Program-made: the position numbers and the translations under genes
Shown: positions 7,238 to 15,980 of the stretch, piece after piece
Layout: each line of letters starts with the position of its first letter
Position numbering within the stretch: the stretch's first letter is position 1
The notes under the pieces: model-generated
Seen by the model: only the letters and a program-made list of their open reading frames with translations
Databases searched by the model: none
What the model was told of the DNA's origin: nothing
NCBI GenBank assembly: GCA_035294725.1
Contig: DATGKK010000078.1
Span: 1-23,054 of the forward strand
Direction: 5' to 3'
DNA: 23,054 nt
Source: DATGKK01 sp035294725
Lineage (GTDB): Bacteria; Actinomycetota; Acidimicrobiia; Acidimicrobiales; Bog-793

Positions 7238-10200
7238 ATGGACCTCGCAAGGCAGATCAGGAACTGGCCGGTCCTCCGCCAGGTGGCCGGGCGAGACCGG
7301 CTCGGCCGCGGAGTCGCTGCTCGATCGGGCCGGACCGAGCAGCTCCGCTCCCGCACAGAGGCGGCCGACAAGGTGGTGAGGTCGATCTGCCCCTACTGCG
7401 CCGTCGGGTGCGGCCAGCGGGTCTTTGTCACCGACGGGAGGATCACCCAGATCGAGGGCGACCCCGACTCTCCCGTCAGCCGTGGGCGGCTCTGCCCGAA
7501 GGGATCGGCGAGCAAGCAGCTCGTCACCTCGCCCACCCGGGCGACCGAGGTCCTTTACCGCCGCCCCTTTGGGACCGAATGGGAGCGGCTCGACCTCCAC
7601 ACGGCGATGGACATGATCGCCGAGCGGGTCATCCGGACCCGTCGCGAGTCCTGGCAGGACCGGGACGAGGCGGGCCGCCGGCTGCGCCGGACGCTCGGGA
7701 TCGCGAGCCTCGGAGGAGCGACCCTCGACAACGAGGAGAACTACCTCATGAAAAAGCTCTACACCGCCCTCGGTGCGATCCAGATCGAGAACCAGGCGCG
7801 GATATGACACTCCGCCACCGTCCCCGGTCTGGGGACCTCGTTCGGCCGTGGCGGCGCCACCACCTTCCCAGGTGACCTCGTCAACTCCGACTGCATCGTC
7901 ATCCAGGGCTCCAACATGGCCGAGAACCATCCGGTCGCCTTCCAGTGGGTGGTCGAGGCGCGACAGCGAGGGGCCACGGTCATCCATGTCGACCCCCGCT
8001 TCACGAGGACCTCGGCCCTCGCCGACCGGTTCGTGGCGATCCGCGCCGGGAGCGACCTCGTCTTCCTCGGCGCCCTCGTGAACCACGTGCTCAGCGGTGG
8101 CCTCGAGTTCCGCGAGTACGTGGCCGCCTACACCAACGCTGCCGTCATCGTCTCCGACGACTTTCGCGACACCGAGGATCTCGGCGGGCTCTTCTCGGGC
8201 TTCGACGAGGCCACCGGCAGCTACGACCGCTCGACCTGGCAGCTCACCGACCGGCGCGACGAGACCCTCGAGGACCCGCGATGTGTCTACCAGGTGCTGA
8301 AGCGGCACTTCGCCCGCTACACCCCCGAGCTCGTCGAGCGGGTCTGCGGAGTGGCTCAGTCAGACTTTCGCGCCGTCGCAGAGGCGGTCACGTCGAGCTC
8401 GGGCCGGGACCGCACGACCGCCTTCGTGTACTCGGTGGGATGGACCCACCACACCGTCGGGGTCCAAAACATCCGCACCGCCGCGATCCTCCAGCTGCTG
8501 CTCGGCAACATGGGGCGCCCCGGAGGGGGGATCATGGCGCTCCGGGGCCATGCCTCCATCCAGGGCTCGACCGACATCCCGACCCTGTTCGACCTCCTCT
8601 CTGGCTACATGCCGATGCCGAGGGCGGGCCAGGACGACCTCGACAGCTACGTCGCTTGGGGCGAGAAGCCCGCCGGGTTCTGGGGGCACTACCGCGCCTA
8701 CATCGTGAGCCTCCTCAAGGCCTTCTTCGGCGAGGCGGCGACGGCCGGCAACGACTGGTGCTACGGCTACCTCCCCCGCATCGACGGCGACCACGGCACC
8801 TACCAGACCGTGATCAACCAGCTCGACGGGGTGTGCAAGGGGTACTTCCTCGTCGGGGAGAACCCCGCCGTCGGCTCGGCCAACGCGAAGCTGCAACGTC
8901 TCGGGCTCGCTAACCTCGAGTGGCTCGTCGTGCGCGACCTCCAGCTCATCGAGAGCGCGACCTTCTGGAAGGACGCCCCTGAGATCGAGACGGGCGAGCT
9001 TGAGACCGAGAAGATCGCCACCGAGGTCTTTTTCCTCCCTGCCGCCGCCCACACCGAAAAGCACGGCAGCTTCACCAACACCCAGCGCCTGCTCCAGTGG
9101 CGGGAGAAGGCCGTCGACCCGCCCGGCGACGCCCGGAGCGAGCTGTGGTTCTACTACCACCTGGGCCGGCGGATCAGGGACCGGCTGGCCGGCTCGAGCG
9201 ACGAGCGGGACCGCCCCGTGCTCGACCTCACCTGGGAGTACCCGGTCGACGGCCCACACGACGAGCCCTCGGCCGAGGCCGTGCTCCGCGAGGTGAACGG
9301 GGTCGGCCCCGACGGGCGGGCGCTCTCGTCGTACACCGAGCTCGCCGACGACGGCTCGACGGCCTGTGGAAGCTGGATCTACTGCGGGTGCTTCGCGGGC
9401 GAGGTCAACCAGACGGCGCGCCGCCGGGCCCGAGGCGAGCAGTCGTGGGTCGCGCCCGAGTGGGGTTGGGCGTGGCCCTCCAACCGCCGCATCCTCTACA
9501 ACCGGGCCTCTGCCGACCCGGAGGGACGGCCCTGGAGCGCGCGCAAGGCGTACGTCTGGTGGGACGCCGGCAAGGGCCGCTGGGAGGGGCACGACGTGCC
9601 CGACGTCGAGGTCGAAAAGCCTCCGAGCTACGTGCCGCCGGTTGGCGCGACGGGACCGGAGGCACTGTCGGGCACCGACGCCTTCATCATGCAACAAGAC
9701 GGTCGAGCCGCCCTCTACGTGCCGGGCGGGCTCGCCGACGGCCCGCTCCCGGCCTACTACGAGCCAGCCGAGTCGCCAGTCGGAAACGCCGTCTACCAAA
9801 CGAGGGCGAACCCCGCCCGGCGCCGCTACGAGCGCCGCGAGAACCCCTACCACCCGGCCGAGTCCGCCGTCTTCCCCTACGTGCTCACGACGTACCGCCT
9901 CACCGAGCACCACACCGCCGGGGCGATGAGCCGCACGCTCCCTTACCTCGCAGAGCTCCAGCCCGAGCTGTTCTGCGAGGTCTCGCCCGCCCTGGCTGTC
10001 GAGCGGGGGCTCGAGCACATGGGGTGGGCCACCATCGTGACCGAGCGCGCCGCGATCGAGGCCCGGGTGATGGTGACCGAGCGGATGCAGTCCCTCGTCG
10101 TCGACGGCCGCCCGGTCCACCAGGTCGGCCTTCCCTTCCACTGGGGCGGGGCGGGGCTCTCGACGGGGGACTCGGCCAACGACCTTTTGTCCGTGGTGCT

Positions 10201-10348
10201 CGACCCGAACGCCTACATCCAAGAGGCCAAGGCCGCCACCTGCGACGTGATCGCGGGACGGCGGCCACGGGGCCGGGCGCTCCTTGACCTCGTGGCGGCC
10301 TATCGCCAGCGGGCGGAGGCGCTGGCGGGGGGCCGGTCCGATGGCTGA
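7238..10348 (+). CDS. fdhA: Formate dehydrogenase catalytic alpha subunit, selenoprotein (UGA read through at 7805-7807)
   Basis: This 1036-residue molybdopterin oxidoreductase interconverts formate and CO2. Residues 51-86 hold the ligands of an N-terminal [4Fe-4S] cluster (C51, C54, C58, C86 in CPYCAVGC and GRLCPKG). The frame meets TGA at 7805, but continues without a break as HSATVPGLGTSFGRGGAT, so the codon reads as Sec190 in the canonical QARI-Sec-H motif that ligands molybdenum or tungsten. The C-terminal third (LTTYRLTEHHTAGAMSR, then HQVGLPFHWGG) is the molybdopterin-dinucleotide binding domain. The ATG at 7238 is chosen because GGAGG precedes it and the N-terminus matches family members. 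That N-terminus (MDLARQIRNWPVLRQ) has no twin-arginine motif or hydrophobic core, so no Tat export is predicted. The last 8 bases overlap the beta gene. Automatic annotation may split it into two ORFs at the UGA. Confidence 0.95.
7805..7836 (+). promoter_or_regulatory. Selenocysteine UGA codon and bacterial SECIS element
   Basis: The in-frame TGA is followed after 12 bases by a perfect 6-base-pair stem (GTCCCC at 7820-7825, GGGGAC at 7831-7836) closing the loop GGTCT (7826-7830). Counting the U of UGA as +1, the loop GGU falls at +22 to +24, exactly as in the E. coli fdhF SECIS, where G23 and U24 contact SelB; a U is also at +17. The element lies inside the coding sequence, as bacterial SECIS elements do. 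Position and loop are seen directly; SelB-dependent decoding is inferred. Confidence 0.92.
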
Positions 10349-11249
10349 GCGGCTCGCCGACCGGCTCTACGGCGTCCTCGACGACGTCGCCGCCGACGCA
10401 GGCTACGACGACCCGCCGGTGCGGATGGGGTTCTTCACCGACACCTCGGTCTGCATCGGCTGCAAGGCGTGCGAGGTCGCCTGCAAGGAGTGGAACCTGC
10501 TCCCCGAGGACGGGATGGCACTGCTCGGGTCCTCCTACGACAACACGGGCCGGCTCGGCGCCAGCACGTGGCGCCACGTGAAGTTCGTCGAGCAGTCGGG
10601 GCGGGTGGCCGTCGCGCCGGGTCGGCACACCCCGGGTTCTTTTGACCACGGCGCCACCCCGCCACCAGAGGACGACGGCGACGGGCTCCGGTGGCTCATG
10701 GCCTCTGACGTCTGCAAGCACTGCACCCACGCCGCCTGCCTCGACGTCTGCCCGACCGGCGCTCTCATCCGCACCGAGCTCGGCACCGTCGTCGTCCAGT
10801 CCGACGTCTGCAACGGCTGCGGCTACTGCGTGCCCGCCTGCCCGTTCGGGGTGATCGAGATCCGTGAGGGCGACGGCCGGGCCTTTAAGTGCACGCTCTG
10901 CTACGACCGGACCCGGGCCGGCCTCGAGCCGGCCTGCGCGACAGCGTGCCCGACCAACTCCATCCAGTACGGCCCGCTCGACGAGCTGCGCCACCGGGCC
11001 GCCGAGCGAGCCGAGGAGCTGCGCCGTCGAGGCGCGCAGAAGGTCCAGCTCTACGGCGAGCGGCCCGACGACGGGATCGGCGGCGCCGGCGCCTTCTTCC
11101 TCCTCCTCGACGACCCCGAGGTCTACGGGCTGCCACCGGACCCGGTGGTCACGACAAGGGACCTGCCAAGGATGTGGGCCTTCGCCGCCGGCGCGGCAGC
11201 CGCCGTCGTGGCCAGCGTGGTCGCCTCCTTCGCCGGGAGGCGCAAGTGA
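10341..11249 (+). CDS. fdhB: Formate dehydrogenase iron-sulfur beta subunit with C-terminal membrane anchor
   Basis: The 302-residue protein carries 16 cysteines arranged for four [4Fe-4S] clusters: C38/C41/C44/C48 (CIGCKACEVAC), C125/C128/C133/C137, C157/C160/C163/C167 (CNGCGYCVPAC) and C184/C187/C199/C203. It would pass electrons between the catalytic alpha subunit and the membrane subunit. A hydrophobic helix at about residues 278-297 followed by GRRK would anchor it, as in FdnH-type beta subunits. The ATG at 10341 lies inside the end of the alpha gene (overlap ATGGCTGA), and the stop overlaps the gamma start, so the three genes are translationally coupled. The frame is open further upstream to 10284, but the coupled ATG is preferred. 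Confidence 0.94.
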   Translation: MAERLADRLYGVLDDVAADAGYDDPPVRMGFFTDTSVCIGCKACEVACKEWNLLPEDGMALLGSSYDNTGRLGASTWRHVKFVEQSGRVAVAPGRHTPGSFDHGATPPPEDDGDGLRWLMASDVCKHCTHAACLDVCPTGALIRTELGTVVVQSDVCNGCGYCVPACPFGVIEIREGDGRAFKCTLCYDRTRAGLEPACATACPTNSIQYGPLDELRHRAAERAEELRRRGAQKVQLYGERPDDGIGGAGAFFLLLDDPEVYGLPPDPVVTTRDLPRMWAFAAGAAAAVVASVVASFAGRRK

Positions 11250-12166
11250 GCGGCGATCTCGAGGCTCGGGCCGAAGGAGAGCCCCGGTCCTACTACGGCC
11301 GTCCCGTCATCAAGCAGCCAGCCTGGAAGACCCCGGACGTCCCCCTCTACCTGTTCCTCGGCGGGCTCGCCGGGGCCTCCTCGCTCCTTGCCGCCGCCGC
11401 CGACCTCAAGGGGTTCCGGCGGGTCGCCCGGGTCGGCCGGGTCACCGCCGGCACGAGCGTCCTTGGGAGCCTTGGCCTGCTCATCCACGACCTCGGGCGG
11501 CCCGAGCGGTTCCTCAACATGCTGCGGGTCGTGAAGCCCACCTCACCGCTGTCGGTCGGATCCTGGACGCTCGCGACCTTCGCGCCGCTCGCCGGGGCGG
11601 CCGCTGCGTCGGAGGTCACCGGGCGGCTCCAGCGGGCCGGCAGAGCAGCCGGCCTCGCGGCGGCAGCTCTTGGTCCCTTGATGTCCACCTACACCTCGGT
11701 CCTGATCGCCGACACGGCCGTGCCGGCCTGGCACGAGGCCTACCGGGAGCTCCCCTTCGTCTTCGCCGGCAGCTCCATGACCGCCGCCGCGGGAGCCGCC
11801 ACGGCCCTCGTGCCGATCGAGGAGAGCGGGCCGGCAGTCCGCCTCGCGCTGGCCGGCGCCGTCGTGGAGCTGGCGGCGATGGAACGGATCGAGCGACACC
11901 TCGGGCTCGTCAAAGAGCCGTACCGAAAGGGCCGCTCCGGTTGGCTCCTGCGAGCGGCAAAGGTGCTGACCCTTTCCGGGACCACCCTTGCCGTCGGCTG
12001 CCGAAGGAGCCAAGCCGGCTCGGCCCTTGCCGGAGCCCTTCTCGTCGGCGGCTCGGTGACCCTCCGCTTTGGGATCTTCGAAGCCGGGATGGAGTCGGCC
12101 GGCGACCCGAGGTACACCGTCGTGCCCCAGCGTGAGCGACGGGCGCGGGCAGGCGCCCGCACCTGA
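11246..12166 (+). CDS. NrfD/PsrC-family membrane subunit of the formate dehydrogenase complex
   Basis: This 306-residue protein starts at GTG 11246, overlapping the beta stop (GTGA). It has about eight hydrophobic segments, beginning with VPLYLFLGGLAGASSLLAAAA at about residues 31-51 and ending with a helix near GALLVGGSVTLRFGIFEAGM. The motif DVPLYLFLGGLAG and the later LGRPERFLNMLR are typical of NrfD-like quinone-interacting subunits. It probably connects the beta-subunit iron-sulfur chain to the menaquinone or ubiquinone pool, replacing the cytochrome b556 subunit (FdnI) of the E. coli enzyme, because no histidine-rich haem-binding pattern is evident. No fdhD or fdhE accessory gene follows; the next gene is on the opposite strand. 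Confidence 0.88.
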   Translation: MSGDLEARAEGEPRSYYGRPVIKQPAWKTPDVPLYLFLGGLAGASSLLAAAADLKGFRRVARVGRVTAGTSVLGSLGLLIHDLGRPERFLNMLRVVKPTSPLSVGSWTLATFAPLAGAAAASEVTGRLQRAGRAAGLAAAALGPLMSTYTSVLIADTAVPAWHEAYRELPFVFAGSSMTAAAGAATALVPIEESGPAVRLALAGAVVELAAMERIERHLGLVKEPYRKGRSGWLLRAAKVLTLSGTTLAVGCRRSQAGSALAGALLVGGSVTLRFGIFEAGMESAGDPRYTVVPQRERRARAGART

Positions 12167-12240
12167 CCGGGCAGGGCAACGACCAGGTCCGAGCATGACG
12201 TGGAAGGCCACACGGCAGCGGCGCAAAGTGTGCGAGGGGC

Positions 12241-12885
12241 TCACACCCCGAAGCGGGCCTCCTCCACCGCCGCCACGGCTGACGCCGGGCCGTCCAGCTC
12301 CACCTTGGCGACCGAGGAGCGTCCGAACAGGTAGAGCACAAGCTCCTGCGGGCTACCCGACATGGTGACGGTCTGGCCGCCCCGGCGGGCGACGACCGAG
12401 CCACGGCCCGGCGAGGAGAGCTCGAGGCCGGCGCCGCGAACCTTACGGGCGAGGAGGCGGGCTCCCCGCCGCAGGGCCGCGAAGAGGGCGTCGTCGAGCT
12501 TCGGGTCCTCCCGCGTGCTCTCGCCGCTGTCGCCGGCCCTGCGGACGTCCTCGTGGTGGACGAAGTACTCGAAGAGGTTCACCTGCTCGTCGAGCGGCCG
12601 GAGGAGCGGCGGCGGGCCGCTGCGGATGCGGCGGATAAGGCCGTCGTAGCCGAGGCTCCGCTTTGCCGAGTCCATCGCCGCCTGCGTCAACCCCGCCAGC
12701 GTCGGCACGACCATGCCCACGGCTGCGTAGGGCCGCCGCTCCCTCACGTACAGGTGCGCGGCGAGGTCGGCCGTTGCCCACCCCTCGCACAGCGTCGGCG
12801 CGAGCGGGCCCTTGTCCTCTAGAAGCGCACAGAGCGCCTGCCGCTCTGACTGGGCGATGCCACCTTTGGTCGTGCTCGCGGGCAT
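12241..12885 (-). CDS. TIGR03085-like DinB/maleylpyruvate-isomerase fold protein
   Basis: The 214-residue protein resembles the actinobacterial TIGR03085 family of putative metal-binding proteins related to DinB and mycothiol-dependent maleylpyruvate isomerases. Characteristic stretches are APTLCEGWATADLAAHLYVRE near the N-terminus and NLFEYFVHHEDVRRA in the middle; the histidines in AAHL and VHHEDV are the likely metal ligands. The frame is open to 12939, but the ATG at 12885 is preceded by AAAGGAGG (12894-12901 on the plus strand) at an 8-base spacing, so this start is convincing. The biochemical role of the family is not established; a thiol-dependent or stress function is only inferred from the fold. 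It is transcribed convergently with the FDH operon and divergently from the peptidase gene. Confidence 0.82.
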   Translation of the reverse strand: MPASTTKGGIAQSERQALCALLEDKGPLAPTLCEGWATADLAAHLYVRERRPYAAVGMVVPTLAGLTQAAMDSAKRSLGYDGLIRRIRSGPPPLLRPLDEQVNLFEYFVHHEDVRRAGDSGESTREDPKLDDALFAALRRGARLLARKVRGAGLELSSPGRGSVVARRGGQTVTMSGSPQELVLYLFGRSSVAKVELDGPASAVAAVEEARFGV

Positions 12886-12971
12886 CCGGCTCGCCTCCTT
12901 TGCTGGTCCGCTGCTTGTCGCGAACGTAGCGGTTCGCACGCGGCCCCGGGCCCGGCGCTAGACCGGCGTCC

Positions 12972-13709
12972 ATGCGTGAACCTCAGCTGCTCGCCACGAG
13001 CGGCGGCATGGTGCCGGCCCCCGGTGGCCGCCCGGGCTGGCGCTTCGGTGGCCTCCTCCGCTACGCCCTCTCGCTCTCGGGCGCACCTCGCCCGAAGCTC
13101 TGCTTTGTCGGGACCGCGACGGGCGACAACGACGGGCTCATCCGGGCCTGCTACGGCGCGTGCGCCGGCGAGGAGGTCCAGCCGAGCCACCTCGCGTTGT
13201 TCCCCATGCCGAACGTCGAGGACGTGCGGGCCCACCTCCTCGCCCAGGACGTCGTCTGGGTCGGCGGTGGATCGGTGGTCAACCTGCTCGCCGTCTGGCG
13301 TGCGCACGGCCTCGACGCGATCCTGCGCGAGGCGTGGGAGGCCGGCGTCGTGCTCGGCGGCGTGAGCGCGGGCTCGATCTGCTGGCACGTCGGCGGCACG
13401 ACGGACTCCTTTGGCCCCGAGCTCCGCCCGGTCCACGACGGCCTCGGCTTCGTTCCCTACGGCAACGGCGTCCACTACGACTCCGAACCGCAACGGCGAC
13501 CCCTCCTCCAGCAGCTCGTGGCGGCGCGAGCGCTGCCCACCTCGCACGCGACCGACGACGGTGCCGGTCTCCACTACGTCGGCACCGAGCTCGCCGAGGC
13601 GGTCGCCGACCGGCCGGGTGCCCTGGCGTGGCGGGTGGAGTCGGATGAACGAGGCGGTGCCCGGGAGGTCGAGCTCCCGACCCGGCTGCTGGCGGAGGCG
13701 GCGGGCTGA
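12972..13709 (+). CDS. pepE: Peptidase E-like serine peptidase (family S51)
   Basis: The 245-residue protein has the peptidase S51/cyanophycinase class I glutamine amidotransferase-like fold. The nucleophile elbow GVSAGSICWH places the catalytic serine at residue 132, and the oxyanion region VWVGGGSVVNLLAVW lies just before it. Family members include alpha-aspartyl dipeptidase (PepE), which cleaves N-terminal Asp peptides, and cyanophycinase; length and the absence of a signal peptide favour a cytosolic PepE-like enzyme. The start ATG at 12972 lies 86 bases from the divergent TIGR03085-like gene. Substrate specificity cannot be judged from sequence alone. A strong hairpin follows the stop codon directly. 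Confidence 0.85.
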   Translation: MREPQLLATSGGMVPAPGGRPGWRFGGLLRYALSLSGAPRPKLCFVGTATGDNDGLIRACYGACAGEEVQPSHLALFPMPNVEDVRAHLLAQDVVWVGGGSVVNLLAVWRAHGLDAILREAWEAGVVLGGVSAGSICWHVGGTTDSFGPELRPVHDGLGFVPYGNGVHYDSEPQRRPLLQQLVAARALPTSHATDDGAGLHYVGTELAEAVADRPGALAWRVESDERGGAREVELPTRLLAEAAG

Positions 13710-13733
13710 GGCCACCCTGGTCGCCAGGTGGCC
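13710..13733. terminator. Strong GC hairpin between convergent pepE and ogt
   Basis: GGCCACC (13710-13716) and TGG (13718-13720) pair with CCA (13724-13726) and GGTGGCC (13727-13733), giving a 10-base-pair stem with one bulged C and a TCG loop. It starts directly after the pepE stop and lies 15 bases beyond the ogt stop, so it can serve both converging genes. There is no T-run, as is usual for terminators in high-GC actinobacteria. Confidence 0.6.
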
Positions 13734-13747
13734 CCACCAGCGCTGCC

Positions 13748-14269
13748 TCAGCCGGCGAGCACCCGCCGCTCGTGCTCGAGCAGCTGCTCTTTCAGATCGA
13801 GCCCGCCGCCATAGCCCACGAGCCTGCCGGTCGAGCCGATCACGCGATGGCACGGCAGCACGACCGGGAGCGGGTTCCGCCCGTTGGCAGCGCCCACCGC
13901 CCGGGAGGCGGTCGGCCGGCCGATACGTGCTGCGATCTCGCCGTACGACGCCGTCTCCCCGTACGGGATGGAGCCGAGGGCGAGCCAGACGGTGGTTTGG
14001 AACTCCGTCCCGACGGGCTCGAGGGGCAGGTCGAACTCCCGCCTCGACCCGGCGAAGTACTCGCCGAGCTGCAGCTCGGCCTCCTTGACGGCGGCAGGCC
14101 GGCCCTCCCGCCTGCCGTCGAGGGAGGAGTACGCCCGCTCGGCGGCGTTCGGGAGGAGGATGTGGTGGAGCGCCTCAGCGCTCCCCGCCACGAGCATGTG
14201 GCCCACGGGCGTCGCCACACGCCACCACGCGTCGCCATCCATCATGAACGTCTCGGTCTCCGTGCTCAT
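13748..14269 (-). CDS. ogt: Methylated-DNA--[protein]-cysteine S-methyltransferase
   Basis: The 173-residue protein removes O6-alkyl groups from guanine in DNA by irreversible transfer to its own cysteine. The active site is LPCHRVIGSTG with C140, preceded by the helix-turn-helix segment YGEIAARIGRPTASRAVGAANGR (about 109-131) in which the arginine finger lies. The N-terminal domain ends near YFAGSRREFDLPLEP. The length matches single-domain Ogt. Its ATG overlaps the stop of the upstream AdaA-AlkA gene by four bases (ATGA), so the two are co-translated and probably induced together by methylation damage. Confidence 0.95.
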   Translation of the reverse strand: MSTETETFMMDGDAWWRVATPVGHMLVAGSAEALHHILLPNAAERAYSSLDGRREGRPAAVKEAELQLGEYFAGSRREFDLPLEPVGTEFQTTVWLALGSIPYGETASYGEIAARIGRPTASRAVGAANGRNPLPVVLPCHRVIGSTGRLVGYGGGLDLKEQLLEHERRVLAG

Positions 14270-15840
14270 CTCGACTGCTCCTTCTCGCTCGGCCTACCGG
14301 CAGCCGGGCCTGCCGGACCCAGGGCACCGGACCACAGGTACTGCAGCGCATAGGCGCGGTACGGCCGCCACCGCTCGGCGAGCGCCTCGACGGATCGAGG
14401 GTCGCCTGGCAGCCCAGCCCGCTCGAGCGCCCGCCGGACTCCGAGGTCGCTCGCAAGGAAGGCGTCGGGATCGGCGAGCGCTCGCATCTCGATGTAGGCG
14501 ATGGTCCAGGGGCCGATGCCGGGCAGCTCGGCGAGGCGCCGCGCAGCCTGTTCCCGGTCCGCCCCCGGAGCAAGGGCGACCTTGCCGGCGGCAAGGGCGT
14601 CGGCAAGGTCGATGACGGCGGCGGCACGCCGCGCCGGCATCGCGAAGTCGCGCGGCGAGAGCGACGCCACCACCTCGGGGCTCGGAAAGGTGTGCGTGAG
14701 CCCGTCGGCCTCGCCGGGCTCACGGAGCACGCGGGGCAGCGGCGTTCCGTGCTCCGCCACGAGGCGGGCGGCAAGAGTCCGAGCGCCGGCGACGCTCACC
14801 TGCTGACCGAGCACCGCCCGCACAGCGAGCTCGTTGCCGTCCGCGTGCCCGGGTACCCGAAGGCCCGGAAGGAGGGCGAGGGCGGGCCGGAGCAGGCCGT
14901 CACGGCCGAGCACCTCGGCGACCGCCTGCGGGTCGGAGTCGACGTCGAACAGGTGGCGCAACCTCGTGACGGCCGCCACGAGATCGCGCAGGTCCTCGAG
15001 CCGGAGCGTCGCCCGGAGGAAGGGCTCGTCACCCCTCGGGGCCTCCACCTCGGCGACGGCCGCGCCATGCGGGAGCGTGAGGGTGCGGCGGTAGGTCGTG
15101 GCGTCGCCCGCCTCGATCCCAGGAACGGCCCGGGCGGCGAGGAACCCGAACAGGGGAAGGCTCGGCATCGGAGGCCGGAGAGCGAGGCGGAGCGACACGG
15201 TGCCGCCCCCGATCCCCGGACCGGGAGGGCCCGTGCGGGGCGGCATGGGTGGGCGGGCGGTCCCTTCGACGCGCCCGAGGCGCCGTCCTCTTCGGCGAAG
15301 GTCCGTCGGGGTCTCCGCGAACACCTCACGGATCGTGTCGTTGAACTGGCGCACGCTCCCGAAGCCGGCGGCGAAGGCGACCTCGGCCGCCCGCAGGTCA
15401 GACCCCTCGAGCAGTACCCGTGCGATCTGGGCGCGCTGGGCTCTCGCGAGCTCGAGCGGCCCGGCGCCAACCTCCGCGAGCAGGAGCCGGTTGAGCTGGC
15501 GGGTGCTGTACCCGAGCGACGCGGCGAGCCCGGAGACCCCCTCGCGGTCGACGATCCCGTCTGCGATTGCCTGCATCGCCCGGCCGACCACGTCGCTGCG
15601 GCGGTTCCACTCCGGCGAGCCCGGCGACGCGTCGGGCCGGCACCGCTTGCAGGCTCGGAAGCCGTCCCGCTGGGCGGCCGCCGCGGTGCGGAAGAAGCGG
15701 ACCCGGTCGCGGCGGGGCACGACGGAGGCGCAGCTCGGGCGGCAGTAGATCCCGGTCGTCGTCACCCCGACGAAAAAGCAGCCGTCGAATCGGCTGTCCC
15801 GGCTCTGCACCGCCCGGTAGCGGAGGTCGTCCTCGTCCAC
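14266..15840 (-). CDS. alkA: AdaA-AlkA fusion: methylation-sensing AraC-type activator joined to 3-methyladenine DNA glycosylase
   Basis: The 524-residue protein joins three modules. Residues 1-72 are the Ada zinc domain, with acceptor C33 in YCRPSC and zinc ligands C37, C64 and C67; it takes methyl groups from DNA phosphotriesters and so switches on the activator. Residues about 78-175 are an AraC helix-turn-helix (VSGLAASLGYSTRQLNRLL, then AAEVAFAAGFGSVRQFND). After a proline/glycine-rich linker, residues about 205-510 are an AlkA-type glycosylase with the helix-hairpin-helix LPGIGPWTIAYIEMRAL and the catalytic aspartate in FLASDLGVRRAL. Mycobacterium tuberculosis has the same fusion next to ogt. 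The frame is open to 16122, but homology begins at the GTG at 15840. No ribosome site precedes it; a GATACT hexamer (15847-15852 on the plus strand) suggests a leaderless message. Confidence 0.93.
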   Translation of the reverse strand: MDEDDLRYRAVQSRDSRFDGCFFVGVTTTGIYCRPSCASVVPRRDRVRFFRTAAAAQRDGFRACKRCRPDASPGSPEWNRRSDVVGRAMQAIADGIVDREGVSGLAASLGYSTRQLNRLLLAEVGAGPLELARAQRAQIARVLLEGSDLRAAEVAFAAGFGSVRQFNDTIREVFAETPTDLRRRGRRLGRVEGTARPPMPPRTGPPGPGIGGGTVSLRLALRPPMPSLPLFGFLAARAVPGIEAGDATTYRRTLTLPHGAAVAEVEAPRGDEPFLRATLRLEDLRDLVAAVTRLRHLFDVDSDPQAVAEVLGRDGLLRPALALLPGLRVPGHADGNELAVRAVLGQQVSVAGARTLAARLVAEHGTPLPRVLREPGEADGLTHTFPSPEVVASLSPRDFAMPARRAAAVIDLADALAAGKVALAPGADREQAARRLAELPGIGPWTIAYIEMRALADPDAFLASDLGVRRALERAGLPGDPRSVEALAERWRPYRAYALQYLWSGALGPAGPAAGRPSEKEQSR

Positions 15841-15846
15841 AAGGGC

Positions 15847-15852
15847 AGTATC
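15847..15852 (-). promoter_or_regulatory. Candidate -10 hexamer for a leaderless adaA-alkA-ogt transcript
   Basis: On the minus strand GATACT ends six bases before the GTG at 15840. That distance would place the transcript start at or next to the start codon. No Shine-Dalgarno-like sequence is present between them. The first base departs from TANNNT, so support is modest. Confidence 0.28.
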
Positions 15853-15980
15853 CCAGCGGGGTGACGCATTGGCTGGCGGGAATCGGACAGCCGGGCCCGC
15901 TCCGGCGTCGGGTGGCCACGGTGCTGCAACCCGGCCCGCCCGCCCTTGCGTGACGGCATCGGCGCGGCGAGGCTGCGCCC

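Noticed and set aside
7031..7807. Treating the FDH alpha gene as two genes broken by a stop at 7805
   Set aside because: The sequence context is the conserved selenocysteine site, the frame is intact on both sides, and a SECIS hairpin follows at the correct distance, so this is neither a pseudogene nor two genes. The upstream ATG at 7031 also lacks family similarity.
8360..10222. A 620-codon minus-strand frame opposite the formate dehydrogenase alpha gene
   Set aside because: Low-complexity composition and no motifs; the plus strand encodes a well-conserved enzyme throughout.
12228..12246. Small hairpin GTGTG...CACAC between the FDH operon and the TIGR03085-like gene
   Set aside because: Only five base pairs before a mismatch and it runs into the stop codon of the minus-strand gene; too weak to call a terminator.
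15841..15980. Possible PafBC-type damage promoter upstream of adaA-alkA (a GTCA core before the GATACT hexamer)
   Set aside because: Only a four-base core matches the mycobacterial motif and the spacing to the -10 is off; not distinguishable from chance.
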